A DNA stretch of 64,000 nucleotides from Typhlomys cinereus (taxonomy: Eukaryota; Chordata; Mammalia; Rodentia; Platacanthomyidae), in assembly GCA_023101885.1 (NCBI GenBank), contig JALPQD010000054.1, positions 186,001-250,000 of the forward strand, written 5' to 3'. This document shows positions 1 through 11,724 of the stretch, piece by piece (within the stretch, counting starts at the first letter, position 1; every line of letters starts with the position of its first letter). The position numbers and the translations under genes are program-made. The notes below the pieces were generated by a model. The model saw only the letters and a list, made by a program, of their open reading frames with translations, was not told where the DNA came from and did no database searches.

Positions 1-670
1 AAACCAGTTTGGCTCCAAGGCGACTGTCCAGGCCTGGGATGGGGTCAGCGTTACTGCTTGTCCTGCTCCTGGGTGGGGACCTTAGAGCGAGGCTGGGGGC
101 ACCCATCGCCCTGAGTTCCCCGGGGCACCTGCTGAAGGATCCAGACTCTGGTGGCCATAGCAAAGAACTGGACGAAGATCACATGGTTAGAAATAGGAAC
201 CGTTTACTAAGAAAAGGAAGTCGCTCCCCAGAATGGGAACGGACCAGTGTGGAGGGATCCTTTACAAGTGGTCATATGCTCCCCCCCCATCAGTTTGTAG
301 GACGTGGGCTTTGAGCTTGCTCAGTTTGTGACAGGAAGCCTAGATGGGGAAAAGTCTTTGTCTGCCGACTGGTTTCTTCTTGTTTTAACCTCGATGGAGC
401 TTTGTCCAATCTCTGTGCTACACAAGGCGATCTGGTCCTCCACTTACCCACCCCATGCCCAGCTCTCAGCCCACCTCCCTGGGGTTCAACTCTTCCCTTG
501 TGGGGATGTTATCTGTGAATCGCTTGGCGGCCGTACGGTCCATTGCTGTCTCTCTGTCTGTAGGTCTGTGGAGCTATAGTAGTCGTATGATAAAAGCTGG
601 TGGGCTGCATCCCCTGGAGAACCTCAGACTATCCCCCCAACCAGGCTTCCTGGCTGTCATAATTGGATAC
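1..670. other. Unique sequence, no supported gene
   Basis: An open frame at 9-314 (+) starts with a hydrophobic, signal-peptide-like run but matches nothing I know, has no splice context and lies in intergenic DNA. I do not call it a gene. Confidence 0.4.
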
Positions 671-1046
671 AGGTGTCAACGTGACAACTGAAGGCTGGAA
701 CTCTGGGTACAGTTACGAAGAATAGTGAAGTCTTAGGAAGCCTGCAGGAGGCTGTCTAACCGATGGGGAGAGACCAGCCCATAGTGGCTGAGACCTTTTC
801 CCTGTGCAGGTGGATTAGATGGAGAGAGCTGCTTAAGGAAGTTAGGTATGTTCCCGTGTTATCTAACAAATGAGGTTTGCCCCTCTCTCAAAGTCCTGTG
901 GATATCATGTGGCCAGTGCTCTTGGTCCCTGGTGTTGGCATGAGCTCTCCTGCCAAGCCCGACAAGGAAGAACCAAGAACGTGAGCCAAAATAAAACCTC
1001 TTGTTCCCATGAGCCATTTGGTTGTGAATTTACCAGCAACACGTAG
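671..1046 (+). mobile_element. Interspersed repeat family R, copy 1
   Basis: Starts acaggtgtcaacgtgacaac and ends gagccaaaataaaacctctt then accagcaacacgtagc. The same ends and the internal aagcctgcaggaggctgtct recur in several other places here. It resembles a common rodent non-autonomous repeat with gtcaacttgacac ends (possibly DNA-transposon derived). The family name is not certain. Confidence 0.6.
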
Positions 1047-1969
1047 CACTGGATCGCCCTAGGACCTCAGAGATGATACTAGGACTACTTCAAGGGAGGC
1101 CTAGCCAGAGGAAACTGGGAGAGCTCTAGTCCCATAATTCCACCTGTCCCACTTCCAGGCACCCGTAAATGATGCCATCTAATAAAGAGAACCATGAGCA
1201 ATCACAGCAGCAGGCTAGGTAGGAACCCCAAACCCTCTTCTCTAACACCCAATCACTGGCTCAACAGAAGAATCTGGAAACTGCTTACTACCCAGCATGC
1301 ATTTCAGCATAGCCCTTTTGACCCATAGGAGTCCAAACCCTCACAGGTGGGCCTCTTCTTCCCGCCACCACACTGTCTCTCCCATGGAGCAGAAAGACCA
1401 CAGGGCCAGCTGAGCAGGTAGAGGATCACAGATCTTCCTGCTGGGGACCACAGTCTCTTGGGGCCACAGGTCCAGACCGGTTGTAAATGGCTTGTGCAAG
1501 ACTTCTGTCTTCCAGGATGAGGGGAAATGAGATCTATCCCCGTGGAGCGGACGAGGAAAGCGTATCTCATCCTCGTTGGCAGGAAGGTTAATTGGATGTG
1601 GTTGTAAGTTTGTTCCTGGGACAGGTATGTTAATAAGCACTAAGACATCTGAAGCACCCGGAGCCACGTGGAGGGAATCAAAGCGCCGTGTGTATCCACG
1701 GTCCTAGTGAAACAGGCACCCAGAGTTCAGAGAGCACCAGCCAGGCACATCCTGCTTCCTGGGACCTTGGCACGACACAGGCAGATCTCCTGGTCTTCTC
1801 GTGGAAGCCTTACTGTGATAATGTGGGTGTCATTATCTCCATTTTTGGGGAGACCTCACGCAGGCTTGCTGAAGGGAGTGATGTTTAACCCCAGTTGCCA
1901 GTGATGGACCCTGACTTCAGCCCCAATCACACAATGACCAGGTAGTCATTCCTTCCGTATCCACTAGGA

Positions 1970-1986
1970 GGCACTCTACGCCAGTG
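1970..1986 (+). promoter_or_regulatory. CTCF-like motif in the 5' flank
   Basis: CCACTAGGAGGCACT matches the CTCF core (CCACTAGGGGGCGCT type) with two differences. It lies in unique sequence about 45.7 kb upstream of SYT7. A boundary role is only a possibility. Confidence 0.45.
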
Positions 1987-2892
1987 CTCAGGACCTTGGG
2001 GACCCTTAGCCAGGGTCTCTGAGCCAGGTGGTCTCTGAGCCAGGTGGGCTGGGCGCTGTCAGCCACTGGGTCTGGTTCCAGAGGTGTAGCAGCCTTCTCT
2101 CAGCTCCCATTAGAGATGCCTGCCCGGCATCACCTGCTGAGGACCAGGGAAGGCATGGGGAAAGTGGACTCTTAAACCCACAGAAACATGGGGTCCCCTT
2201 AGTCCCTTCTTTCAGGCCCCTTGGGAGTCCCACGTGTCAGACTGACTTGCAGACAGCCCTAAGCGACAGAAGCTCATTGAATGTCACACAACCAAAGTCT
2301 TTGGGTTCTGAACGTCAAGTCAGGTAAGGAAGCTCAGGGTGGAGACAGAAGAGAGGTGCACCAACTCAAGACTCCAGGATGCGATCCTTCAGAAGCAGAA
2401 CTTGCCAACCTATCGGGAGAAGGGGATGTAACAGCTGGGCCCCAATAGCGTTGCCGACATGGGGACCAAGGCTCTCCCCTCCCTGCATGGTGACTGTGTC
2501 TCCCCCAGTCTGGATCTAGAAGCCGAGTATCCAAGCAGGGCCTCCAAAGTCACATCACAGTGGGGATCTCTCCCAGCATCAACTGACCCCATTACTGAGT
2601 GTAACATGCGTGCATGGCGGCCCCTATGAGAGTCAGAGCCTAAGCCAACTCGAGGTCGGGGGGTACGTGGAGAGAAGGCAGGCTCAGAGGTGGAAGTGTA
2701 CACAGCTCCCACCCCAAGGATACAGCCACAGGGTGTGTAGAAAGGCTGCCCCAGCATGGGCGCCCCTCTCCAGGGGAGGGACAGTGGGGGGGAATGGGGC
2801 TGTCTTGCAAAATCTCAGCCTCTCCCCAGGCGGATCACAGAACCTGCTCTGTAGCCCTCTCCAGGCAACGTGGCCGAGCCACCTGACTCCAA

Positions 2893-2902
2893 CTATAAAT
2901 AG
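2893..2902. promoter_or_regulatory. MEF2-type / TATA-like motif
   Basis: CTATAAATAG fits the MEF2 consensus exactly and also reads as a TATA box; no gene follows that I can support. Confidence 0.25.
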
Positions 2903-3267
2903 AGAGATGACGGAAGGCCTGGGCAGCCCAGGGGATTCTGATTCTCCTCCAGATGCGGAGGGAAGCGCCCTTCCAGGGTGGGCCTTCGAAGTCAGTGCAG
3001 AGATCTGCAGAAGGTGAGAAGGGGGATTTCTTGGCAGGCCATGGCTGGAGGACAGACTGGGCTATGACAGGTGATGGGACCCAATGGGCAGGGCCTCGAA
3101 TGCCGGGGGGGGGGGGGGAGCTTTGCGCTGCGCATTCCAGCTGTGCTCTTAAAGTAATGCTGGCTTCTCTCTGGAGGACCGAAGGACCGTCCAAAAACAA
3201 GCAGTGTTTAAAAGCAAAGAGCAAGTGATCGATGGCCGGCAGGGGCACAGTGCCCACAAAGGACACA

Positions 3268-3386
3268 GTCAGCCTTCCTTGTGGAAGTGCCAGTCATCCC
3301 CATGGAACGGCCAGCCTTCCCCAAGGAATGCTCAGCCTTCCCCAAGGAATGGTCAGCTTTCCCCAAGGAATGGTCAGCCTTCCCCT
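3268..3386. repeat. 21-bp minisatellite, about 5.7 units
   Basis: Units begin at 3268, 3289, 3310, 3331, 3352 and 3373; the core is tcagccttccccaaggaatg. The first two units are diverged and the last full ones nearly identical. Because 21 is a multiple of three it stays open in one frame (repeat SAFPKEW), which does not make it coding. Confidence 0.9.
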
Positions 3387-3989
3387 TATTGGATGGCGAG
3401 TGGGAGAAGCAACAGGAGGCACCTGGGAAAAGAATCCCCTTAGGCTTAGGCCTCTCTCAGAGTCTTAGGTTCCCCTTTGCTGGGTCCCTGGGGCCAGAGA
3501 GGAACATCCTTGGGGACTGGAGGGACTGCATCAGGCACCGCCCCTCGCCTCCTTCTCTACCTCCCATCATCTGGATAGGTGCATCTTTGATCTGGGGGAA
3601 CAGGTCACAGAGGCAAGGCAAAGGAGGTATATGGAGATGAAGGGCGAGTGAGCTACGGGATTCAGACCACCTAGGATTGGAGCCCCACGCCCCTAAGCAC
3701 CCAGAACTTCAGTGACTGGACCTGCCCAGGCCTATGACCTCTTCCTAGGGCATTGGGAGCAAAACATGAGTCAACATGGGTCAGATCTGAGGGCAGCACA
3801 GTGGTGCCCACAGTCTGCCCACAGCATGCGCGCGTCTCCAATACCACCATTGGAAGCCATCCACCGCCTCTCATGTGCCAACTCGACCAGAGGACTCTTT
3901 ATGCACCCCTAGGACATCCTCCCACTCCCGAGAGGAACCGGATGACTCCAAGTCCAGGGAGAGAAGGCCGTGTCCAGCGTAGGGGGTCA

Positions 3990-4130
3990 GAGGTAACAAG
4001 GGGTTATTATAGGCCCAGCCTGAATGTGAGCTGTGCCCTTCTGGAAAGTTCCTTAAGCTCTCTGTGCCTTAGTAGCTTCCCTCACATGATGGATGGATGC
4101 GAACACCTGCCTGTGGGATTTTGGGCCCTG
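3990..4130 (+). mobile_element. MIR fragment
   Basis: gttccttaagctctctgtgc then cttagtagcttccc matches the MIR core (cttaacctctctgtgcctcag). Confidence 0.55.
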
Positions 4131-4134
4131 GGTA

Positions 4135-4350
4135 TTTTGTATGCATGCGTGTGTGTATGTGCGTGCGCATGTGGGGACAGCAGTGTAGGGGTATCTGTGT
4201 ATACGTGCACATGAACACAAGTGTGGAGGCCCCAGGTGATTATCAGGAATCATCCTCCAATGCTCTTCTACCTCGTTCTTTTGAGGCTGGGTCTCCAGAC
4301 AGACTTGCTTATAGGCATGTCTGGCTAGCCAGCTGGCTCTGGGGATTTGT
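4135..4350 (-). mobile_element. Older tRNA-derived SINE fragment, minus strand
   Basis: A TGTG-rich start followed by a body (gaggccccaggtgattatcagg, ggctgggtctcc, ggctagcc) that is the reverse complement of the older SINE seen at 4551-4856. The tRNA head is missing. Confidence 0.5.
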
Positions 4351-4550
4351 GGAGAAACCCAGAGGGCTTCCTGGAGAGGGCAGCTGTGATCAGGCTTGGA
4401 AGAAGGGCGCTGAAGGAAAACTCAGGCGCCTGCACACTTGGTTCAAGTCCCGGCCTTGCTGGAGGTTAGCTGACAGCCTGTCGAATCCCCATCCCCTGCC
4501 TCAGTGTCCCCATGGGAAGCAGGAGCACCACGGGGTCAGTGCCAGGGAGG

Positions 4551-4856
4551 ATGGGCTGGGGAGACGCCTCAACGGTTAAAGCACTTGCCACGCAAGTGAA
4601 AGGACTATAGTTCGAATCCTTAGCTCCCATGTAAAATGCAGGGCGGGTGTGGTGGCCCACCTGTAATTCTAGCCTTGGAAGGCAGAGCCTGAGAACCCCC
4701 AGAGCAAACTGGCTAGTCGGTCTAGCCCTACCAGCCAGCGCCAGGTTAGACAAGAGACCCAGTCTCCAAAGAATAAGGTGAAAGCACCCTAGGCCATCCG
4801 CACGCACGTGTGTTCCCAAACACATCCGTGAACATGACCATGGGAAAAAAAATAAA
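4551..4856 (+). mobile_element. Older tRNA-derived SINE with ggctag-containing body
   Basis: Head ggctggggagacgcctcaacg, B-box-like agttcgaatcctt, then a B1-like ggtgtggtggcccacctgta, a middle with ctggctagtcggtctagcc and a GCAC-rich 3' end with an A-tail. It is a distinct, more diverged subfamily than the B2-like copies. Confidence 0.65.
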
Positions 4857-5044
4857 GGGATCAGCTCAAGAGGAGAAGTGGAGCTAAGCGTGGACGCATT
4901 GATGATTCTAGTGGCTTCTGGCCCATGTCCATGCTAACGGGTCTCATTGCTGGTCATCACGGCTGTGTCCAGCGGCCTTTGCTTGGTGACCTGTGCTTTA
5001 CCTATGGTATTTACCTGAAACCTCAAGGCTACTTGACTTGGGAG

Positions 5045-5165
5045 GCCCACAGTTTTCAGAGGAGGACGCATGCCCAGAGAGGCTGGGCAACTAGCCTGAG
5101 ATCACACAGCTGTCGGCTGGTGGAGGAGAGGTGGAGAATGCTCTGTCTCACTCTGGAACCCAGAC
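5045..5165 (-). mobile_element. MIR fragment
   Basis: ggctgggcaactagcctgag and atcacacagctg match the reverse MIR core. Confidence 0.65.
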
Positions 5166-5921
5166 CTCTCTCGTCCGACCGCTTCTCCCATTTTCCCATT
5201 CCATCATAAAGAAAGCCAGGGGGTGGGCAAGTATCACTCTGCTTCTCTTGTGATGTATGGCCCCAGCTGCCACCCGCCAGCTGCCTTGGAGGGGGGGTCC
5301 AGCCCATGGTGGGGCCCCCCACCATTCTTGGCAACCTCCAATCCACTACCCCTGAGGACAGGGGGCTGGGGAAGGGAGGAACTGGGTACCCAGTGCCCAG
5401 ACTCTGCTGACTAAATTTAGGTTCCCGGATGCAGAAGCTGAAGGGTAATTAAGGGGTGTTGTGTCACCTCCTGAGAGCAGTCACATGCCACTTGGGAAAG
5501 AGAGAAGAGGCTTGGGTGGCTTGGAGGAAATGGGAAGGACCCGTGGACAGCTGGGGCACAGGGTAGGGGAGCCCTCATCTACTCCTGAGGACTCCACAGT
5601 CCCAGGAGCGGGAGCGGGGGGTGGGGAGTGGGGGGACCTGCCTGGACCTCCCTCTGGCTGGGACCCCTGCTGAAATCAAGGATTGCAGAAGACCTAGTTT
5701 CCATTCAGCACTCCAGGGGCTTCCCTCAATTAGCATGATCTCTACGGTCTGGTCATCAGGAGAACTCCTCCCTGGTGTCTGAGGTGGGGGGTCAGGTATT
5801 GAGAGTGGGGGAAACTGAAGTGCGAACTGTCTAGCTGAGCACAGCGGGGATCCAGGGAGCCCAAATCCTCAGCCACAGTCGCTAGCACCAGGGTCAGGTA
5901 CTGTGTGAGAGAGATACCAGA

Positions 5922-6134
5922 GGGACTGGAGAGATGGCTTAGGGGTTAAGACTCTGCCTCCCAACCAGAAGGTCTTGAGTTCGGATCCCAGGTCCCACAT
6001 AAAAACTCCAGGTGGAAACAGCAGCAGCCTGCACTTCTTGCCCTGGTGGGCGGGGCTCTGGGAAGTCCAGGAGGTAGATGCAATCCACGATGATTCCTGA
6101 AGTCACCCTTGGTTCTCCACAGGGACAACACAGT

Positions 6135-6170
<36 letters not shown>

Positions 6171-6202
6171 ACACACACACACACACACACACGCGCGCGC
6201 GC

Positions 6203-6237
<35 letters not shown>
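5922..6237 (+). mobile_element. Young B2-like tRNA-derived SINE, with (CT)n(AC)n and (TAAA)n tail
   Basis: It has a pol III head with A box (tggcttaggggttaag) and B box (gagttcggatccc), then the family body ending in gatgattcctgaagtcaccc and ggttctccacaggga. The 3' end carries (CT)n 6137-6169, (AC)n/(CG)n to about 6201 and TAAA repeats to 6237. It is a reference copy for the family in this window. Confidence 0.8.
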
Positions 6238-6299
6238 GCATCAGAGAAGAAGAGAGGGGCAAAGAGGGCGAGTACTCCAGGTGACAGCATCTGTCTCTG

Positions 6300-6465
6300 G
6301 TTTTGCTGTTGTTTTCGATACAGGGTCTCATAGCCCAGGCTGGCCTCACACTTCCCATGTAGCCCAGGCTGGCCCTGGCTTCTGATGCTCCTGCCTCCAT
6401 CCACCCCCTGGGGGGCCGGGGCTGCAGGTGTGCACAGTGCACCACCAGGCTGAGGTCACAGTTAT
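6300..6465 (-). mobile_element. B1 SINE, minus strand
   Basis: acagggtctcatagcccagg and ctggcc repeats with gctcctgcctccatcc form the reverse B1 pattern; the normal end reads ...caccaggctga. Confidence 0.65.
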
Positions 6466-6485
6466 TCTGCATTGTTGCTAATAGC

Positions 6486-6852
6486 ACCTCAACCACGCAG
6501 CTTATGAGGGAGCAAGGGGTTTTATTTTGGCTCATGGCAGTCTAGTTACTGTTCCTTGGCCAGCTCACACCAACACCAAGGGCCGGGGGAACTGGTCATG
6601 ATATCCTCAGGACTGCCGAGAGAGGGGGACGATCCTTACTTGCCAGGTCGGCATGCCTGGCTGAGTACACCAAAAGATACTAACATTCTCAACAATTCCC
6701 TCGATCTTATTCACTTGCCCAGGGATTAGTCCTGCCCACCATGCGCTGGACCTTCCTCCACCCACTAGACAATCTCCTGCAGGGGTTAACTCCACTACTC
6801 ATTCTCTATGAATGTGCCCAGAACTAGAACTCTCAACCATCAAACTGACATC
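6486..6852 (-). mobile_element. Interspersed repeat family R, copy 2 (minus strand)
   Basis: gggagcaaggggttttattt opens it (reverse of the ...aataaaccccttgttccc end); gacgatccttacttgccagg, gacaatctcctgcagg and tgtgcccagaactagaac follow in reverse order of family R. Confidence 0.65.
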
Positions 6853-7104
6853 TGTATCTCGCTGTGACATCGGGCAAGCATTCTACTCACTGAACTACCT
6901 CCCCAGCTCCCAGGACTGCCTCTGTCAGCACAACTCTCCTCAGAGGGTCTAGACTCCTGGAGAAGCAAGAGAAGGTGTCTGGCCCTGTGTCGCTCGATCC
7001 CCATAAGTATCAAAAACCAGACCTGAGTCGTGCAACGGAATGGATGGACAAAGCATTTGGACAAGGGACAAGCATGTTCTCCTGAGGGCTGCACAGGGTC
7101 CATG

Positions 7105-7870
7105 GACGCATGGAAAGATGTGAATCAGCCATCAGCCAAGATCAAAGTCACGGACAACAGCAAGTGCTGGCGAGGGAGGGAAGAAAATGGAACCCTTGTA
7201 TCCTGCTGGTAGGATCTCAGCACCTCGAGGTCGCTTAGGAAAACAGCCTTAGATCGTTACCATGTGGCCCAGCAATTTCACTGCCAGAGAACTAAAAGCT
7301 TCGGTCTTCCAAGGAGCAGCTCTGGAATGATCTTGGGCGAGTCATTCGCCATCTCTGCAAACAGGAGCAACTTAGACATCTCTCAGCTGCTGAGTGAATA
7401 TATCCATCCTGAGGAATACTATTTGACCACGAAAAGGACTCGAAACGCTGATACGTGCCTCGGTGCTTTGCTTGGGTCAGAATATTTTTTTCTCACAGCA
7501 ACGGCAGCATGACGGAAACACACAGGCTGTCCTCTGACCGCCTCGTGCACGCACAACGTGTGCACGCACCGTGGCACACCATGCATCATGCTAAGCAAAA
7601 GAAACGGATGTGAACGGCCCAGACATGTGATGCCATTTGCACAAACATGCAAAACTGACGAATTAATTCACGGAGGTAGAAAATGAGACTGTGAATTCTA
7701 GGGATGGGGCGTGAGGGGAATGGTGTTAACGCGACAGTGTCTCTGGACAATAATGAGACCGTCTTAGTGAACTGGTGATGGGAAGCAAGACCGTCAATAT
7801 GCTAAAAGTCACTGAAGTCACGGTTTACAAAGATAAACTTCATGGTAGGTGAGTTACATATATATCAATA
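7105..7870 (+). mobile_element. Ancient L1 fragment (ORF2 3' end and 3' UTR)
   Basis: aacagcaagtgctggcgagg, aaatggaacccttgtatcct and atgtggcccagcaatttcac correspond to the well-known L1 ORF2 end (frame fragment KCWRGREENGTLVSCW). aatactatttgaccacg, catcatgctaagcaaaag and atttgcacaaacatgc are the usual following blocks. It has many substitutions and no open ORF2, so it is long dead. Confidence 0.7.
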
Positions 7871-7898
7871 AAGCTGCTGTTTTTTTTTTAAAAAAAAT

Positions 7899-8197
7899 GA
7901 GCTGTAAAAATGGCTCAACGGCTAAAGCACTTGCCACACAAGCAGAAGGACCAGAGTTCGAATCTCCAGATCTCCAGATAACAGGTTGGGTGGACATAGT
8001 GGCCCATCTGTAATTCCAGCCCTGGACGGAAGAGCCTGGGAATCTCCAGAGCAAGCTGTCTGGCCCTGGACGAACTCTGGGTTTGATCAGAGACCCAGGT
8101 TCAAAAGAATGAATTGGAAGAAAGATGAAGGATGATTGATTCTTGATGTCAACTTTAGGCCTGCATATGAACACTCTCTCTCTCTCTCTCTGTCTGT

Positions 8198-8255
<58 letters not shown>

Positions 8256-8330
8256 TGGTCCATCTGTCCCCCACAAACACATCTACACATTTGCACCCCT
8301 CCATACACACATGAAAATAAAACAAAAACA
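7899..8330 (+). mobile_element. Older tRNA-derived SINE with (CT)n(CA)n expansion
   Basis: Head gagctgtaaaaatggctcaacg, B-box-like gagttcgaatctcc, middle with gagcaagctgtctggccc, then CT/CA repeats 8173-8250 and an A-rich end. It abuts the end of the L1 fragment. Confidence 0.65.
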
Positions 8331-8505
8331 ATCCAGGACCAGTGACTTGGCCCACTGGGCAAAGATTCTTGCCCCAAGAGCCTGATGATCTAAGTTGGAT
8401 CCTTGGAATCCATGTGAGGGTGGAAGATGAGAACTGAATCCCACAGATGTCCCCTGACCTCCGCAGATGCTCCACCGCCCACGCGCAAAGATTCCACTTG
8501 CCCCT
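8331..8505 (+). mobile_element. tRNA-derived SINE, B3/RSINE-like
   Basis: ggaccagtgacttggcccac resembles a decayed SINE head. agcctgatgatctaagttgg, ccatgtgagggtggaagatg and tgtcccctgacctccgcaga match the layout of rodent B3-type elements. It directly follows another SINE. Confidence 0.5.
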
Positions 8506-9090
8506 AGAGTATTGCACACAGTATTGTCGGATGGAGGTGGAGAGGAGAGAGATTATGTCTACATTCCATGTTCTGACCTGTGAACATCTGAATGATTTAT
8601 AGACCAGTATGTCACACTGCCTGCCAAACCCTGGAATTTTATATTCTGTAAAGACAATATGAGTAACTTCCCGTGAGCTGGGCTGCATTTGTTCACAATG
8701 TGGACAAGCCTCCCTGGCCCAGGGCTCCATGTGTCCTTGATATGGCCAGTGCCCCTGAGCTGGGGCTTCATGTATCCTGATGGTCCCACACATAGTCAGT
8801 CTTGTTGGGTTGGGATTCTGGGGACCCTCCATGTGGATGGCCTCCTGCGGGCAATGGTGCTGGGTGTTCACAGTGTGTTTGGCCATCTGTGGGCAGGAGT
8901 TCGCGTACTCGTGCCATAAACTTATCTCCTAGGAGATGGGCAAAACTGCTGTTCTTCAACTTTACCGGGGCACCTTAACCAGGTGGAACTGGGAGCTCAA
9001 TCATAACAATTCTCTACCTGCTGAATGTATTTTCTTTTCCTGTTCACATATTGGTCTATATTATAGTCCAATTGTAAAAAATAAGGACAT

Positions 9091-9325
9091 AGGACTGGAG
9101 AGACGGCTCAGGGGTTAAGACTCTGCCTTGCAAACAGAAGGTCTTGAGTTTGGATCCCAGGTCCCATGTTAAAAACTCCAGGTAGAAATAGCAGCAGCCT
9201 GTGCTTCCAGCCCTCGTGGGCAGAGCCTGGGAAATCCCAGAGAGAAGCAAGAAGGAGGTAGAACAATCCAGGATGATTCCTGAAGTCACCCTTGGTTCTC
9301 TACAGGGACACACAAGTGCCTTCTG

Positions 9326-9358
<33 letters not shown>

Positions 9359-9381
9359 AAACAATCAAATAATACAATGTT
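9091..9381 (+). mobile_element. Young B2-like SINE inserted in an L1-like 3' end
   Basis: Full head and body of the same family, with a (CA)n tail at 9328-9357. The flanks aaggacata and aagacata look like a degraded target-site duplication, and L1-3'-end-like sequence resumes after it (9395-9512). Confidence 0.8.
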
Positions 9382-9394
9382 TAAAATAATGAAG

Positions 9395-9512
9395 ACATAA
9401 AGTTGGGAGGTGGACATGCTAAGGGAAGGTTCAGGGGGTGGGAGGGAAGGAGAAAGGTGCTAATTATGATCAAAATGCATTGTATAGATTGTAAAAGAAT
9501 AAAAGTGTTTAA
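9395..9512 (+). mobile_element. L1-like 3' end
   Basis: gggaggtggacatgctaagg, ggaaggagaaaggtgc, tatgatcaaaatgcattgta and aaaagaataaaagtg resemble a rodent L1 3' end. The upstream part is split off by the SINE at 9091-9381. Confidence 0.4.
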
Positions 9513-9800
9513 AATTACAAAAATTCCAGAAATTTGTGCTTCTGAAATTTGCAGGAGTGCAAATGAAGAGTCATGTCTGATATGCCCAAGTCACTCAACC
9601 CATTGAGTGAACTCTGTTCTCTTCTCCTGCCGTGACGGCCACCATCACAGGGCAAGACCAAGCAGCGTGTGTCCCACTCTGGGTGTGGGGTGCTTGATTT
9701 ACAGCCTCCTGCTGGGGATTCTGCTGATGTGGCCAGCTGTGTTCAGAGATGGAGATGCACGCCGTTTTATTCTATGTTTTTTGTTTTATTTTACATGATT

Positions 9801-10072
9801 CTTTTTTTTAAACAATCTTTTTTTCTTTATTTATTCAAGTGTGCGTGCATGCATGCTTTGTGTATGTGTATGTGTGTGTGCGTGTGTGTGTAGAACCACG
9901 GACGAATTTGGAAACCACTGTGGACGCCTCCACCTCCTCCTTGTTTACTCTGCCCTGGGATTCACAGGCTCCGCTTTACCAGAACCGGAAACGCAATGGG
10001 GTCTAGGATCCGAACTCAGGACCTTCCACCTGCAAGGTGGAGGCTTAACCCCTGAGCCACCTCTCCAGTCCC
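9801..10072 (-). mobile_element. Young B2-like SINE, minus strand, with perfect 14-bp target-site duplication
   Basis: Reverse complement of the family: the head is at 10072 (gactggagaggtggctcagg read on the minus strand), with the GT/poly-T tail toward 9801. It is flanked by exact copies of tattttacatgatt at 9787-9800 and 10073-10086, so this is a recent, intact insertion. Confidence 0.88.
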
Positions 10073-10157
10073 TATTTTACATGATTTTAATGACACTCCC
10101 AATTAAAGAAACTAAATAGGATTCTACACACGCACACACACACAAGCAGATAAACTG

Positions 10158-10262
10158 AGGGTCTGGGGTGGGGTGGGGTTCAATGGTAGAGCATTTGCCT
10201 CCCCTGTTGAAGGTTCTAGGTACTGGGTTTGGTTTCCGGTTTCCTTTCTTTTTTTTTTTTTT
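10158..10262 (+). mobile_element. ID-type SINE, diverged, with T/A-rich tail
   Basis: ggggttcaatggtagagcat followed by ttgcctcccctgttgaagg fits the tRNA-Ala-like ID head (normally ttagctcagtggtagagc). Confidence 0.5.
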
Positions 10263-10334
10263 TGGTTTCCAACAGTATTAAAAAAAATTAAAGATAAACC
10301 GTAGTAAATGAAAAGCTTTTGTCTTTCAAAAAGC

Positions 10335-10640
10335 TATTTTTCTTTTTTAAATTTTTTTATGTGGTGTGTGTGTGTATGATCTGTATGTGGGTGTATATTT
10401 TCGTGTGTGCACATGCAAAGAACACCAGTTTTTTTCTCTCTCTTTCTCTCTTCCTTATTCCTTTAAGACAGCCTCTCAATGAATACTTGTGTAACTTGCA
10501 GTGTGTGCTAAGCTCACTGATCAATAATCTAGTATCTACCTGTCTCCTCTCCCAGTGCACATACAGATATGCTAGGGTTTTGAACTCAGGTCCTGTGTTG
10601 TCATAGCAAGATGTCCTTCCCACTAAACCATTTCTCTAGC
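10335..10640 (-). mobile_element. Older tRNA-derived SINE, minus strand
   Basis: Read on the minus strand it starts gggctagagaaatggtttag, with a B-box-like gagttcaaaaccc, and ends in a GT-rich/A-rich tail at 10335. Confidence 0.6.
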
Positions 10641-11084
10641 CCCCCCCAAAAAAACATTCAAAAATGATCCATTCAAATGAAGGCAAAATAGAAATTAGAA
10701 TTAATATCAGAATTGAAGTTGCCACTTGAAATGAAATCTGAGTCTTAGTAATTTTTAAAAAAAATTTAAAGAAACTTTTATTAATCATTTTTGAAAAACT
10801 ATGAGTAGCTACAAAGAATCAGTATCACATGTGGGGCATGTTTTATCTAAATTTATATACATAAATATAAGAGCGATATGGATCATTTAAACATCACCAA
10901 AGATCCCTCAGGGGTTACGGGCATAGGTGTGGGTACTGTATTCATTCTTGAGTCTCTTCAGAAGCTAGAGCGAGCCTGTGAAGGAAAGCAGGAAAATGGG
11001 CCCCAGGCCCTTCCCAGAGAAAGCTTGGCTCTGCCAGAATCTATTGCCTCCAGGCTCCCTACAGGGAGGATGGGACGAGCTAAT

Positions 11085-11365
11085 GCATTTTTACTTTTTC
11101 TCACCTTCTGTTACTGTCACAAAACACTTGAGGCAATCGACTGAAGAAAAGACTTACCTTGGCCCACAGTTTTGGAGATAGCCAGGAGAGATAGGCAAGA
11201 GCTAGATTCTGTCATCCCCTTAAAGGTCATGCCCCCCCCCTTCAGTGGTCCAAGACTTCCCACTAGATACGATAATGTTCAAGTCGGTCCGAGTCTGTAG
11301 CATGTTGACCTTTGACCCACGGGCTTTCCGGGTGCTCTAGGATCCACACTCTAACATCCTAATTT
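11085..11365 (+). mobile_element. Interspersed repeat family S, copy 1 (5' half)
   Basis: ccttctgttactgtcacaaa, acacttgaggcaatcgac, gaagaaaagacttaccttgg and cccacagttttggagat follow the start of a common rodent repeat (ttctgttgctgtgag...aggtttattccagctcacag). Family name not certain. Confidence 0.45.
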
Positions 11366-11724
11366 GCTTTCGTGCTACTCGGGTCCTTCCAGCAGCAGGC
11401 CTTACCCACCATCCTTCACGCCATCGGGTCTCAGATCGCTGTTTGTGCCCAGGACCAAATGGAGAGGACACCCTGTCTCCTGGGGTCTGGAGAGGCTCAA
11501 GGGACATGGATTGTGACCCAAACCTGTTTCTTCTGCCTGGGGCCTGACCCCCCTGCCCTGCTTCTGTATACTTAGAACACCATGTGATCCATCAGGCCCA
11601 GAACCCGGCCCTCACTTCCCACTCCTGTACAGACCTCCCCTCCAGCTGGTCCTACTATCTGAGACCTCCTTTCTGATTCTGATCTGGGTCTCTCCTGAAC
11701 TCGTTAGGGCCAGCCTCAGTCGCG

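Larger units (their letters stand above)
1047..3267. other. Mostly unique intergenic sequence
   Basis: No gene or clear repeat. It contains the CTCF-like motif at 1970, the MEF2/TATA-like motif at 2893 and a run of 13 G at 3105. Confidence 0.5.

Noticed and set aside
9..314. Open frame with a signal-peptide-like start
   Set aside because: Single short frame, no homolog known to me, intergenic, followed immediately by repeats.
8155..8886. 243-codon minus-strand frame
   Set aside because: Runs through SINEs and a CA/CT repeat; no domain.
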